Source: a virus. Taken from it: a stretch of DNA of 24,468 bases. Numbering within the stretch: position 1 is the first letter of the stretch; each line of letters starts with the position of its first letter. Where the stretch lies: IMG/VR virus record IMGVR_UViG_3300033553_000177, positions 1 to 24,468 of that record; one strand, 5' to 3'. The position numbers were made by a program, and so were the translations under genes. Under the pieces are notes generated by a model. It saw nothing but the letters and a program-made list of their open reading frames with translations, made no database searches and had not been told where the DNA came from. Positions 1 through 7,674 of this stretch are shown here, one piece after another.

Positions 1-29
1 CGGCAGCGTCAGATGTGTATAAGAGACAG
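1..29 (+). other. Nextera transposase adapter remnant
   Basis: These bases match the Illumina Nextera read-1 adapter with its first four bases missing, ending in the mosaic-end sequence AGATGTGTATAAGAGACAG. Translated in frame they give the peptide MCIRDR, a familiar contaminant at protein N-termini in metagenome databases. This is library-preparation sequence, so phage DNA begins at base 30 and the real left neighbour is unknown. Confidence 0.97.
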
Positions 30-1200
30 ACTTAAACAGGCGCTCACGATCCAAACCGAACAGCGCGGATTAATTCAGCAATTCATAAAGGATAATTTAT
101 TCGTCGATATAGATTACGGTAAGATCCACGTCGTAAAGAATTGCCAGGCCGAGGACCGCGCCCGGGGGACTTGCGATAAGGACTATCACTACTCGAAATC
201 TATTCTATTCAAACCCGGCCAGGAGAAAATATTCTCACTATTCGGGATCACAGATGAGCTCGAAAAGGACATGGAGGCGTATGAAATGCTCGGCAATATG
301 CCCGGCCTAGTGGCGTACAAATGTATCATGTATCGCGGCGAGAATCGCGTCGGCGAGGGCCGCGGAGCAGCCACACTCGGAGGCTCACAGAACGATCCAA
401 ACTCCACGATCAAAAAAGCCGAAAAGCGCGCTCGAATGGATGCATGTCTGAGCCTCGGATTCTCCGCATACTTTACTCAGGATCTCGACGATCCCGAATA
501 CAAGTCGCAGCGTGAAATGATGAACGAACGGGCCCGCAACGAGGCCGAGAAAATCGATAAAGACGAATTCGGATTATTGCCACGGGACGGCCAGGAGCCT
601 ATTGACGCAGACGAACGAAAGATCCTATTTAAAATGATTCTCGATTACGGGATCGATAAATTCTACGTTATCGACTCGCTCAAATTAAACGGGATCGATA
701 AGCCGGAGACTATGACGAGCGGCCAGGCCCGAGGATTAATGGGACTGATTAAAACCGAAGTATTCAAAAAGCCAGAGCAGCCAGAAATCCCTCAGGATCC
801 AGTAACGGTCCCGGATTCACAACTCCCGGAGGATAACTATCGCATGACACCTCCACGCGCCCAGGCGGCCGATCTCGTCGTAGATGATGAGCTCAAAGAG
901 CACGTCCAGGAGCTCGTCGATTCGCTCGCTCTAAATTTGCGCGGCCGACAGTATTTCATGAAATTCGTTGCCGGCAAGCCGTGGGCTACTTATGAAAAGC
1001 TAACCGGTCCAGAATGGAATCGCGCTTATGAGCACGTCCAGGATATGCTCGAGGGCCGATTCGAGATTGATCCCGATCACACAGAGGATGGCGGTCCAGA
1101 GACTCCGAGTCCTGTCGAGACAGCCGCTCTCAATATGGGAGGTATTCCGGCAAACGTCGACCCGGAAACCGGCGAAATCATAGACGAAGATTTACAATAA
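30..1200 (+). CDS. 5'-truncated phage protein, possible ssDNA-annealing/recombination role
   Basis: The frame is open from the adapter junction to TAA, giving about 389 phage-encoded residues, so the true start is lost. The central part (about residues 107-160 of the open frame) reads GEGRGAATLGG, then an Asn-rich turn, then IKKAEKRARMDACLSLG and a FTQDL motif. A basic helix before an M/VDA-L helix and FTQD is seen in phage proteins often encoded near recombination genes, and it loosely recalls Rad52/Sak-type annealing proteins. That family assignment is from memory of the pattern and is weak. The C-terminal third is acidic and low in complexity and ends with a VDPETGEIID-type motif. The following gene has its own ribosome-binding site 23 bases on. 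Without a database search it is best kept as a conserved phage protein of uncertain function. Confidence 0.6.
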
Positions 1201-1223
1201 TAGTACGATAAGGAGATAAAATT

Positions 1224-1532
1224 ATGCACGATCAAATGACACAATCAGAGCAAATTAAATGGGTATTCGCCGAAACCGGCCGGATGCTCATAGCGCCAAT
1301 CGATGCAACCTGGAGGGCGCTTATGGAGGCTATCTATGATATCCCCCGTAGCATCGCACAGGCCCGCGAGAACCGCGAAAAGCTCGAGAACCTATCGGAC
1401 GAAACCTTGCTCGATCGGATGCTTATAGCGCCGATCCACATCCCGGTAATCTCAACCGATCAGCCACAACGAATTCCGGTCCGGGTTATAATCCGCCGCG
1501 CATTATCGATCGATGGAATCCTAGCACGATGA
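1224..1532 (+). CDS. Hypothetical protein with an internal RMLIAPI repeat
   Basis: A 102-aa protein with a strong ribosome-binding site (AAGGAGATAAAATT just before the ATG). I do not recognise the family. The heptapeptide RMLIAPI occurs twice, near residues 20-26 and 66-72, each followed by a polar or proline-containing stretch, which suggests a duplicated unit. The middle is helical and charged and the C-terminus is hydrophobic and basic. The stop overlaps the next start as ATGA, so the two genes are probably translationally coupled. No transmembrane segment or catalytic motif is apparent. Confidence 0.6.
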   Translation: MHDQMTQSEQIKWVFAETGRMLIAPIDATWRALMEAIYDIPRSIAQARENREKLENLSDETLLDRMLIAPIHIPVISTDQPQRIPVRVIIRRALSIDGILAR

Positions 1533-1747
1533 TCGTAGAGATCCGCGCAAAGCGTGCCCTGGGCGATCAGCCAGAACGAAACGTCATCGATGGTGCAATA
1601 CTCATCGATGGCATCGTTATATCCGGACCATGTGGGCTCACTATCCCGGAACCGAAATTCAAAGAATTTATCGACAGGATTTCCCCTGATACGATTAACG
1701 AAATCGAATATATTCCCACAATGCCTATTGAATTAGACACGTTCTAA
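1529..1747 (+). CDS. Small hypothetical protein
   Basis: A 72-aa acidic protein that starts inside the stop of the preceding gene (ATGA overlap), consistent with coupled translation. It alternates short beta-like hydrophobic segments (AILIDGIVISG) with a charged C-terminal part (KFKEFIDRI). No domain is recognised. Another frame is also open across the same DNA for 60 codons, but it lacks a ribosome-binding site and has unlike composition, so this frame is preferred. The gap that follows (1748-1793) holds a leader motif shared with the endolysin gene. Confidence 0.55.
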   Translation: MIVEIRAKRALGDQPERNVIDGAILIDGIVISGPCGLTIPEPKFKEFIDRISPDTINEIEYIPTMPIELDTF

Positions 1748-1760
1748 TCGTAGACTGGAA

Positions 1761-1791
1761 TAGAATCATAACCATTAAAGGAGCGGCTAAC
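1761..1791 (+). repeat. Leader motif shared with the GH25 endolysin gene, copy 1
   Basis: TAGAATCATAACCATTA followed by a GGAG ribosome-binding site and GGCTAA lies directly before the gene at 1794. The same 17-base core, with one change, and the GGAG..GGCTAA context recur at 21233-21260 before the GH25 gene. It probably holds a -10-like box (TAGAAT) plus a conserved 5' leader. Function is inferred from position only. Confidence 0.55.
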
Positions 1792-1793
1792 TT

Positions 1794-2249
1794 ATGGCAA
1801 AATCTAAAAATTTAGAGGTAACGGTGGAGGTCAAGGTGGACTCCGAAAGTATCGTTAAACTACTTGAGCCTATTCGCGATCATCACGTCGAGGCTCTAAA
1901 AAATATCGACTCAGTGATCGCCAAATATAAAGGCGAGGAGCCAGACGATCACGAAAAGATCTACATCATCGACGCGGCAGCGATACCCGCCGGCTATTAT
2001 TTACGAGCATCAGTCGTCGAGGCAATTACGCTCGAGATCGCGAAAGATTATTTATTAACCGGCGAGCTCGCAGCCGGAGCATCATTAACAAACGAAGTGG
2101 AGGCACGACATGGCAAAACCGATCAAATATCCGATCAGGAGAACGATAACTCAGAGCGTGGAGCAGGATCAGAGGATCCAAACGATAGCGAAAATAATGG
2201 AAGTGGCGCCGGCAGTAGCGATCCGGATCCTAGCGGACCACGCAGCTAA
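1794..2249 (+). CDS. Hypothetical acidic protein; 3' end overlaps the next gene out of frame
   Basis: A 151-aa protein preceded by AAGGAG. Residues 1-105 look like a normal folded domain: a beta-rich start (LEVTVEVKVD), a helix with HHVEALKNI, then a hydrophobic strand and helix. From about residue 106 it becomes a Gly/Ser/Asp/Asn/Pro-rich acidic tail with no hydrophobic core. That tail starts exactly where the out-of-frame gene at 2110 begins, so the second frame seems to constrain it and the tail is probably disordered. Family unknown. It could end earlier only if a frameshift is present in the contig, for which there is no direct sign. Confidence 0.5.
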   Translation: MAKSKNLEVTVEVKVDSESIVKLLEPIRDHHVEALKNIDSVIAKYKGEEPDDHEKIYIIDAAAIPAGYYLRASVVEAITLEIAKDYLLTGELAAGASLTNEVEARHGKTDQISDQENDNSERGAGSEDPNDSENNGSGAGSSDPDPSGPRS

Positions 2250-2322
2250 AGCAATCGTCGGAGCAGATCCTAAAAACGTAAAAGCCATGATCGGAGGGAT
2301 GGATAATGGAGTCAACGCCTAA
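2110..2322 (+). CDS. Small, possibly DNA-binding protein overlapping its neighbour by 140 bases
   Basis: A 70-aa protein starting at ATG 2110 after GTGGAGGCACGAC, a good GGAGG site with normal spacing. It lies in another frame from the upstream gene and shares 140 bases with it, and it also overlaps the dehydratase start by 17 bases. The sequence has a basic N-terminus (MAKPIKYPIRR), a polar strand-like stretch, then two alanine-rich helices (VAPAVAIRILADHAAKAIV), which would suit a small ribbon-helix-helix or similar binding protein. That is inference. Real-gene evidence is the ribosome-binding site and the protein-like composition compared with the low-complexity tail in the other frame. 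Confidence 0.5.
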   Translation: MAKPIKYPIRRTITQSVEQDQRIQTIAKIMEVAPAVAIRILADHAAKAIVGADPKNVKAMIGGMDNGVNA

Positions 2323-3373
2323 GAGAGCATTAATCACCGGGTACACCGGCCAGGATGGGACATTTTTAACAAAGCTATTACTCGATAAGGGTTATGTCGT
2401 GATCGGCCTCATGCGCCGGATTTCAACAGAACCTCCTCGCCGGGTCCGCGGCCAATTCGATTTCTCGGAGGCAATAGCAGACGGCCGATTAATCCTGGAG
2501 GATGGGGACCTCTCATCGATCAGCTCATTAATCAGAATTATTAATAGTTACCTCCCTATCGAAATCTATAATCTCGCCTGGCAGTCGCACGTCGGACTCT
2601 CGTTCAAAGTCCCAGAAATATCGTTCCAGGACTACTCCGGTTATGTGAATTTAATCACCGCGGCCGAAACGATGCGCGCTATGCATGATGGTTACGAGCC
2701 TCGTATTTACCAGGCCTCCACATCCGAAATGTTCGGCGACGTCGAGTCTCTAACGGTCCCAGTCGAGGGATTTAATGAGGAGTGGCCTCTCCGCCCGAAT
2801 TCACCTTATGCAGTAGCTAAAACGGCCGCGCATCACTACGGCCGCATGAAACGCAAACAGGGCCTATTCGTATCGAATGGGATCCTATTCAATCACGAGT
2901 CAGAGATCCGGGGAGCCGATTTCGTTACGCAAAAGATCATCCGAGGCGCGGTGAACTGGCAAAAGACCGGGGAGCCGATCAAACTCGGAAACCTGGACGC
3001 TCGCCGGGACTGGGGATATGCCGGTGATTATGTAAAGGCGATGCATGCCATGTTACAAGCCGATCTCCCAGGAGATTATATTGTAGCGACTGGAACCGAA
3101 AGAACGGTCCGGGAATTCGTAGAGATCGCGTTCAAAGCACTCGGACTCGATATCACATGGGCCTCTCATGGTGGCCTGGGCGAACAGGAATTCGGAGTCA
3201 TTAATGGTGCTCTAGCCGTTGCAGTAGATCCACAGTTCTATCGCCCGAACGAAGTCGGATTCTTGAATGGGGACGCCTCAAAGGCCGCTCGCGATCTCAA
3301 CTGGACCCCGGAAACGTCATTCAGTGAGATGATCCGGATCATGATAAGCGCAGAGCGGGAGAGGACCCGCTAA
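2306..3373 (+). CDS. gmd: GDP-mannose 4,6-dehydratase
   Basis: A 355-aa short-chain dehydrogenase/reductase of the extended type, near the usual family length. It converts GDP-mannose to GDP-4-keto-6-deoxymannose, the branch point for GDP-rhamnose, GDP-fucose and related sugars. Seen directly: NAD(P)-binding GYTGQDG at residues 12-18 (the GMD-typical G-TGQDG form), the catalytic STSE at 138-141, Tyr168 and Lys172 of the YxxxK pair, and GMD signature stretches NGILFNHES (191-199) and LGNLDARRDWG (228-238). It has a GGAGG ribosome-binding site and overlaps the preceding small gene. No reductase or epimerase that would finish the sugar is visible in the window, so the keto product may feed host enzymes or genes outside it. 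It fits with the glycosyltransferase block at 14853-20328. Confidence 0.93.
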   Translation: MESTPKRALITGYTGQDGTFLTKLLLDKGYVVIGLMRRISTEPPRRVRGQFDFSEAIADGRLILEDGDLSSISSLIRIINSYLPIEIYNLAWQSHVGLSFKVPEISFQDYSGYVNLITAAETMRAMHDGYEPRIYQASTSEMFGDVESLTVPVEGFNEEWPLRPNSPYAVAKTAAHHYGRMKRKQGLFVSNGILFNHESEIRGADFVTQKIIRGAVNWQKTGEPIKLGNLDARRDWGYAGDYVKAMHAMLQADLPGDYIVATGTERTVREFVEIAFKALGLDITWASHGGLGEQEFGVINGALAVAVDPQFYRPNEVGFLNGDASKAARDLNWTPETSFSEMIRIMISAERERTR

Positions 3374-3376
3374 TCA

Positions 3377-3556
3377 ATGGCCTCACTCAAAAAACCAAGA
3401 TTCGAGCGATGGAAAGAGATTCAAAACGATATCGAAACCGTCCAAAAACACATCGACAATAGCAAGAATAAGAGCCCGGAATATCGACTCGGGTTATATC
3501 AGCTCCGGAGGATCCTAGCGATCACCGCGGCAAATTTAGAAAAAGGGGGATTTTAA
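3377..3556 (+). CDS. Small helical protein, 59 aa
   Basis: ATG 3377 lies 3 bases after the dehydratase stop with GGGAGAGG upstream, and the frame ends in TAA at 3554-3556, directly touching the next ATG. The product is basic and predicted helical, with a coiled-coil-like stretch (KEIQNDIETVQKHIDNSK) and a second helix (LYQLRRILAITAANL). I do not recognise it. The tight packing in the operon (3-base and 0-base gaps) and protein-like composition support a real gene despite its size. Confidence 0.6.
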   Translation: MASLKKPRFERWKEIQNDIETVQKHIDNSKNKSPEYRLGLYQLRRILAITAANLEKGGF

Positions 3557-4021
3557 ATGTCAGAACAAAAGCCAAAATGTAGCATACTGATCGCACCGGA
3601 AAAGGATTCAAAGAATCTCGCCCGGACCGTGATATCACTATTCACAAAGTCGGACCACATTAAATCGCTCGAGATCATAATCGGGCTCTATCCTGGGGAA
3701 TCAGAGAACCGAGATCTCCAGGCGTTTTTCATGGCGATAGGCGCTCTCACGAGTGGCGTATTTCAGTTCCAGGAGATACCGGAGGACATGACGGATCCAG
3801 ACGATGTATTAAATCGCCTGGCCGAATATTCCCTGGGTGATTTCATTCTCCCACTACGAGATGGCGCTCACATCACGCAGAACCACTGGGACACCGAGTT
3901 TATTAACGGAATAGATGGGACTGTTCTCCGGACCGATTTCACGAACTGGCCCGTTTATTTTGTAACCCGATCCGAATACGAGCGTAATTTCAAAGTCGCA
4001 CCAGTGGAGGATCTCGTATGA
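3557..4021 (+). CDS. Short GT-A-like (glycosyltransferase family 2-like) protein
   Basis: A 154-aa protein. The N-terminus has the order expected of a GT-A nucleotide-sugar fold: a strand (CSILIAPEKDS), a helix with LARTVISLF, then a second strand LEIIIGLYPG. The region around residues 92-105 (LGDFILPLRDGAHIT) sits where GT2 enzymes carry their DxD and following segment, but a clear DxD is missing, and at 154 aa it lacks the acceptor domain of normal GT2 enzymes. It may be a reduced or non-catalytic GT-like protein. It lies between the dehydratase and groES and overlaps groES by 4 bases (ATGA). The fold is inferred; no database check was possible. Confidence 0.45.
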   Translation: MSEQKPKCSILIAPEKDSKNLARTVISLFTKSDHIKSLEIIIGLYPGESENRDLQAFFMAIGALTSGVFQFQEIPEDMTDPDDVLNRLAEYSLGDFILPLRDGAHITQNHWDTEFINGIDGTVLRTDFTNWPVYFVTRSEYERNFKVAPVEDLV

Positions 4022-4272
4022 TCGTCCCACTAGGAGCGCGCATTGTCGCCGTAGCGGAAAAGCCGGCGACCACCACCGCCGGCGGCCTGGAGTTATCCAC
4101 AGGCTCCCAGGATAAGTCATATATCGCAGAAGTGGCCGCAGTCGGTCCGGATGTGTTGCATATCAAAAAAGGCGATCGGATCGTCTATAAAGAGTCGCTC
4201 ACTCATCCGATCAAACTCGAGCAGAGTGAATATATTATTTTAAATGAGGAGGACGTCCTCGGGACGGTGTAG
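4018..4272 (+). CDS. groES: Co-chaperonin GroES (Cpn10), phage-encoded
   Basis: 84 aa, slightly shorter than bacterial GroES (about 95). The family pattern is clear: MIVPLGARIVAV at the start, a threonine-rich mobile loop with GGLEL (residues 22-26), then IAEVAAVGPD, KKGDRIVYK, and YIILNEEDVLGTV at the end, matching the classic -VGDKV-, -EYLILRE-DILG- motifs. It should cap the GroEL ring next door. The mobile-loop tripeptide normally reads I-V/I-L; here it is L-E-L (residues 24-26), an acidic change at the contact with the GroEL apical groove. It starts in an ATGA overlap and its stop lies 2 bases before groEL, so the three genes are probably coupled. An exact TTATCCACA motif lies inside it at 4093-4101. 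Confidence 0.93.
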   Translation: MIVPLGARIVAVAEKPATTTAGGLELSTGSQDKSYIAEVAAVGPDVLHIKKGDRIVYKESLTHPIKLEQSEYIILNEEDVLGTV

Positions 4273-4274
4273 TT

Positions 4275-5855
4275 ATGGGAAAAAAGATTTTTTACAATGA
4301 TGATGCAAGGGCTCGCATCCTAGCGGGCGCAGAGATGCTCTATAACGCGGTGAAAGTAACGTATGGTCCAAAGGGCGGAAACGTTATCATCAGCGGCGAC
4401 TATGGGGGTCCTACGGTTACTCATGATGGCGTAACAGTCGCAGAGTCGATCGATATTCAGGATGTCGACGATAGCACTCTCGGATCCAAACAAGGCGCAG
4501 AGCTCATCAAACAGGCCGCACAGAATCTCAATAAAGCAGCCGGCGACGGGACCACGACTGTAACGATTCTCACATACCAAATCCTCCAGGAGGCTAATCG
4601 ATTGATAGCAGCCGGTGAGAACCCGCAGCAATTACGCAAAGAGCTTGAGGCGGCCAAAGATCAGGCGCTCGAACTACTCGCCAAACTATCAGAGGCAATC
4701 ACTCCAGATGGTGATCGTGTGGCTCAACTCGCATCGATAAGCGCCGGGGATCCTAAGATCGGACAACTGATCGCAGACATTATTAAAAAGATCGGCAGCG
4801 ATGGAGTCGTAACTGTTGAAACTAGCCAGGGGCTCGAGCTAGAATCTGAGATCGTCAAAGGGTATACGTTCGCCCGGGGATTCGTGTCTCAGTACATGAT
4901 GACGGATCAGGCTCGCCAGGAGGCAGTCTACACGAATGCGGATATCCTCATCACTGATAAAAGGCTCTCGAATATTATGGAGATCCTCCCATTTATCGAA
5001 AAACTCGGCCAGGCCGGCAAAAAAGATCTCGTCATTATTGCCGATGATATCGATGGAGAGGTCCTGAGTACGCTTATCATTAACAAGGTGAAAGGCATAT
5101 TTAACGCCGTAGCCATCAAGGCTCCGGCCTATGGTGATCGTCGGGTCCAGACGCTCCAGGACATCGCTATTCTTACCGGCGGGACTGTTGTCAGCGATAC
5201 AATGGGACATAAGTTCGAGGAGCTCGAATTGTCGGTCCTGGGATCAGCCGCGAAAGTGATCGTCGGAAAAGATGAGACAACGATCATCGATGGTAAAGGC
5301 GCCCAGGAGGATATCGATTCTCGCATCGCAGAGATCCGCTCAAAGCACAAACTCGAGGAATACGATAAAGAGTTCGCAGAACAGCGCGCGGGCGCTCTAG
5401 CGGGCCAGGTGGCGGTTATTAGAGTAGGCGGCGCAACCGAAACCGAAATCGAGGAAAAGAAATTCCGTGTCGATGATGCAGTCGCAGCAACAAAGGCCGC
5501 ACTCGCAGAGGGTATCGTGGCCGGTGGTGGCGTAACGCTTGTCAATATAGCCGGGAGTATGACTCGCAAAACAACGGGCGCACAGCTCCTCGTAAAGGCA
5601 TTTAAACAGCCATTCCTCGTGCTTATGGAGAACTCAGGCATTAACGGCCAGGCAGAGATCAATCGAATAACCGCAGCCCAGGGAATGGGAATCGACGTCA
5701 ACCATCCAGACGATGCCGAACTCATCGATCTAAAAGCGGCCGGCGTTATTGATCCGGTCCGAGTAACTCGAGAGGCGATTATGAATGCCGTCTCTATCGC
5801 AGCAACCGCGGCAACAATGGGCGCTCTCGTCGTGGATGTCCCGGAGTCGAAGTAA
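4275..5855 (+). CDS. groEL: Chaperonin GroEL (Cpn60), phage-encoded
   Basis: A full-length group I chaperonin, 526 aa, that folds proteins in a double ring with GroES. Motifs in order: KVTYGPKGGNV (residues 27-37), THDGVTVAESI (49-59), AAGDGTTT (88-95) with Asp91 of the ATP site, an apical domain with intact length, VRVTRE near the C-terminus, and VDDAVAATKAALAEGIVAGGG (399-419) carrying Asp401, equivalent to E. coli Asp398. The protein ends at VVDVPESK, without the Gly-Gly-Met tail of E. coli GroEL. It has little ribosome-binding sequence of its own and starts 2 bases after groES, so coupling is likely. The intact catalytic residues suggest an active enzyme. The most likely clients are the phage coat or other head proteins, as in phages that need or bring chaperonins; that is inference. 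Confidence 0.97.
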   Translation: MGKKIFYNDDARARILAGAEMLYNAVKVTYGPKGGNVIISGDYGGPTVTHDGVTVAESIDIQDVDDSTLGSKQGAELIKQAAQNLNKAAGDGTTTVTILTYQILQEANRLIAAGENPQQLRKELEAAKDQALELLAKLSEAITPDGDRVAQLASISAGDPKIGQLIADIIKKIGSDGVVTVETSQGLELESEIVKGYTFARGFVSQYMMTDQARQEAVYTNADILITDKRLSNIMEILPFIEKLGQAGKKDLVIIADDIDGEVLSTLIINKVKGIFNAVAIKAPAYGDRRVQTLQDIAILTGGTVVSDTMGHKFEELELSVLGSAAKVIVGKDETTIIDGKGAQEDIDSRIAEIRSKHKLEEYDKEFAEQRAGALAGQVAVIRVGGATETEIEEKKFRVDDAVAATKAALAEGIVAGGGVTLVNIAGSMTRKTTGAQLLVKAFKQPFLVLMENSGINGQAEINRITAAQGMGIDVNHPDDAELIDLKAAGVIDPVRVTREAIMNAVSIAATAATMGALVVDVPESK

Positions 5856-6085
5856 TGACACGCATCGCAAATAATAGTCGGGTCCTAAGATACGAGGTGG
5901 TTATGATGCGCGGCGATCAGATCATAGATGAGGGTACTATAGGCGAAGTAGCGGCCCGCCGCGGAGTGCAGCCGGAAACGATCCGATTCTATCTTACTAA
6001 GGCATACGAGAGGCGCCTAGCGCGCGCAAAGGATCTCGAGCGCCGGATAACTGTAACTCGAACAGATATCGAGGACGAGCTATGA
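5855..6085 (+). CDS. Small HTH-like phage protein
   Basis: 76 aa, starting in a TAATG overlap with the groEL stop. It has a short beta-like N-terminal part (RYEVVMMRGDQIIDEGT) followed by a helix-turn-helix-like segment, GEVAARRGVQPETIRFYLT (about residues 31-49), and a basic C-terminal helix. This layout (YEV..GDE..-GT-EIAE-LGV-PETVRFY) is common in small proteins of phages of Gram-positive bacteria and suggests DNA binding, with unknown target. Its 3' end overlaps the nuclease gene by 4 bases. Confidence 0.6.
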   Translation: MTRIANNSRVLRYEVVMMRGDQIIDEGTIGEVAARRGVQPETIRFYLTKAYERRLARAKDLERRITVTRTDIEDEL

Positions 6086-6534
6086 CAGAGGCCCAGGTCC
6101 ATCAAAACGTCGCGGATTATTTAAAGCTCCAGTATAGGGATATCCTGTTCTGGAGCAACGCGGAGGACGGCCGAAAGCGCCACGTTACCGATCAGGCCAG
6201 GATCAAGCGCCTAAACAGCCACAGGGCGCGTCCGGACATCGAGATCATCGCACCTCGAGCCGGATTCCACGGGCTCTATATCGAGCTTAAAAAGGATGAT
6301 AAACAGCTATTCAAAGCGGATGGTAAAACGTACAAAAACGACCACATCCAGGAACAGGCCCTCATGTTGTTATCATTACGACAGATGGGATTCGTTGCCG
6401 AATTCGGCGAGGGATTCGATCACGCGAAACAAATCATCGACGAATATCTGGCGCTCCCGAAACCGAACTATGCGCCGCCACAGTACGAAATGAAACGTCC
6501 GGTCGATCCGGATCCAAATGAATCACCATTTTAA
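6082..6534 (+). CDS. VRR-NUC domain nuclease (PD-(D/E)XK fold)
   Basis: 150 aa, the usual length of stand-alone phage VRR-NUC proteins. Residues 49-70 carry the active site: PD at 51-52 and the E-x-K of IELK at 68-70, with the supporting acidic residue of TEAQVHQNV near the N-terminus. The second half has the conserved helix with Q (HIQEQALMLLSLRQMG) and the typical ending VAEFGEGFDHAKQIIDEYL. In phages such proteins are proposed to cut branched DNA during replication, recombination or packaging. It lies just upstream of the terminase genes. The last 25 residues are a proline- and acid-rich tail. Confidence 0.85.
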   Translation: MTEAQVHQNVADYLKLQYRDILFWSNAEDGRKRHVTDQARIKRLNSHRARPDIEIIAPRAGFHGLYIELKKDDKQLFKADGKTYKNDHIQEQALMLLSLRQMGFVAEFGEGFDHAKQIIDEYLALPKPNYAPPQYEMKRPVDPDPNESPF

Positions 6535-6554
6535 ATTAATCAGGAGATAAGATC

Positions 6555-6932
6555 ATGGCTATAGAATCAATCCAGGAAAAGGTAATTACTAAGCGTCTAG
6601 GATGCACCCTAAAGGATGAGGAGCGCCTGGAATTCGCCGATCAACTGGCAGAGGCGAACGAGCGTGTCGAGAGTAATAAGAATGCTAAAAAATCGATGAT
6701 GAAACAGATGCAATCAGAGATCGACGTCGCCGAGGCCCATAGGGATAATATTAATAATATCGTCGCGTCTAAAACCGAATATCGAGATGTCGATGTCCGG
6801 GTGATCTGGGATTATAACAAGGGTAGTATTCAACAAGTCCGCATCGATACAGGTGAGGTGATCGTCAATCGCCCTATGACTCAAAAAGAAAAGCAACAGA
6901 ACCTCCTCAATGATCCAGAGCTCGACGAATAG
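6555..6932 (+). CDS. Hypothetical coiled-coil protein
   Basis: 125 aa with a strong ribosome-binding site (CAGGAGATAAGATC). Residues 20-70 form a long charged helix likely to coil (ERLEFADQLAEANERVESNK and onward). This is followed by a small beta part (DVDVRVIWDYNKGSIQQVRIDTGEVIVNR) and an acidic end. The RIDTGEVI..R.MT.-E.Q pattern is one I have seen in small phage proteins placed near replication genes, but I cannot name a function. It is the last gene before the promoter of the packaging module. Confidence 0.55.
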   Translation: MAIESIQEKVITKRLGCTLKDEERLEFADQLAEANERVESNKNAKKSMMKQMQSEIDVAEAHRDNINNIVASKTEYRDVDVRVIWDYNKGSIQQVRIDTGEVIVNRPMTQKEKQQNLLNDPELDE

Positions 6933-6938
6933 CACAAG

Positions 6939-6947
6939 TGCTATAAT
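6939..6947 (+). promoter_or_regulatory. Probable extended -10 promoter for the packaging module
   Basis: TGCTATAAT is a perfect extended -10 element (TG-n-TATAAT). No good -35 is visible 17 bases upstream. Transcription should start near 6954 and give a leader of about 55 bases that includes the hairpin at 6966-6995 before the small terminase gene. Confidence 0.6.
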
Positions 6948-6965
6948 GACGCTATAGCAACCTAT

Positions 6966-6995
6966 TAGCGGACACGATACCGCGTTAAAAACGGA
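6966..6995 (+). repeat. Hairpin leader motif, copy 1 (before small terminase gene)
   Basis: The leader contains TAGCGGACACGATACCGC followed by GTTAAAAACGG. A near-identical block occurs at 11915-11943 before the scaffold gene. GCGG can pair with CCGC, and CGTT with AACG just downstream, so two small alternative hairpins are possible. Each copy sits about 15-20 bases before the start codon and next to the ribosome-binding site, suggesting shared control of two late gene groups. Confidence 0.6.
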
Positions 6996-7008
6996 AAAGG
7001 GGAATCAC

Positions 7009-7674
7009 ATGGCCGATCCAACAAATGCACCAGACAATCAACCAGACGAGCCGGAGAACACTCCGGACCTCACAGCCCCTCGATCGGGCCGGCCATTCTT
7101 ATTCACAGATCCGAAAGAGCTCGCGATGAAAATCCAGAACTATTTCGATAATTGTGATCCCCACATCGAAACTCAACAGGTCGAGAACGGCCGTAATAAA
7201 GACAATAAAACGATCTGGGCCGAGCGCGAAGTTATGAGCGAACAAGTTCCTTATGCAATCACAGATCTCGCTCGAGCCCTAAAAGTCTCACGATCAACAC
7301 TCAATAATTATCGTAAACCTGAGCATTATACGGATGAAATACCTTACGACGTCCGTCAAGAATTAATCGACACTATAGAGGATGCAGTCCAAAGGATCGA
7401 GGGATTCAACGAACGACAACTCCACAAGAACGGAATCGCAAACGGAATCAAATTCAACTTAACGAATAATTTCGGATGGGTGGATAAGTCCGTCGTCGAC
7501 TCAAACGTTCGATCAGTGGAGAGTGATCTCGATGATCTCGACGCTATCGATGGCCGGGACACTGTAGCCGATGCAGCAAAGGCAGAACTCGCCGCGGCAG
7601 ACGCTAAGATCGAACCACCAAAAGAGACGGAGGCCCTGGATGATAAAGACCCGGGATCCCCGACTCAGGAATAA
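7009..7674 (+). CDS. Terminase small subunit
   Basis: 221 aa, DNA-packaging gp3/TerS type. After an acidic, proline-rich N-terminus come SGRPFLFTDPKELAMKI (about 26-42), an HTH (residues 83-101, AITDLARALKVSRSTLNNY), and the distinctive later half with RIEGFNERQLHKNGIANGIKF followed by NLTNNFGWVDKS. It should recognise the packaging site and recruit the large subunit. The start has AAAAGGGGAATCAC upstream. Its C-terminal acidic tail overlaps the large-subunit gene by 35 bases in another frame. Confidence 0.85.
   Translation: MADPTNAPDNQPDEPENTPDLTAPRSGRPFLFTDPKELAMKIQNYFDNCDPHIETQQVENGRNKDNKTIWAEREVMSEQVPYAITDLARALKVSRSTLNNYRKPEHYTDEIPYDVRQELIDTIEDAVQRIEGFNERQLHKNGIANGIKFNLTNNFGWVDKSVVDSNVRSVESDLDDLDAIDGRDTVADAAKAELAAADAKIEPPKETEALDDKDPGSPTQE

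Noticed and set aside
5129-5725. 198-codon minus-strand ORF opposite groEL
   Set aside because: Ser-rich shadow of a strongly biased coding strand; no promoter or ribosome-binding site; groEL in the other strand is certain.
7571-7639. Upstream extension of the large terminase
   Set aside because: The added 23 residues are Arg/Gln-rich shadow of the small-subunit tail and lack a ribosome-binding site, while ATG 7640 has GGAGG.
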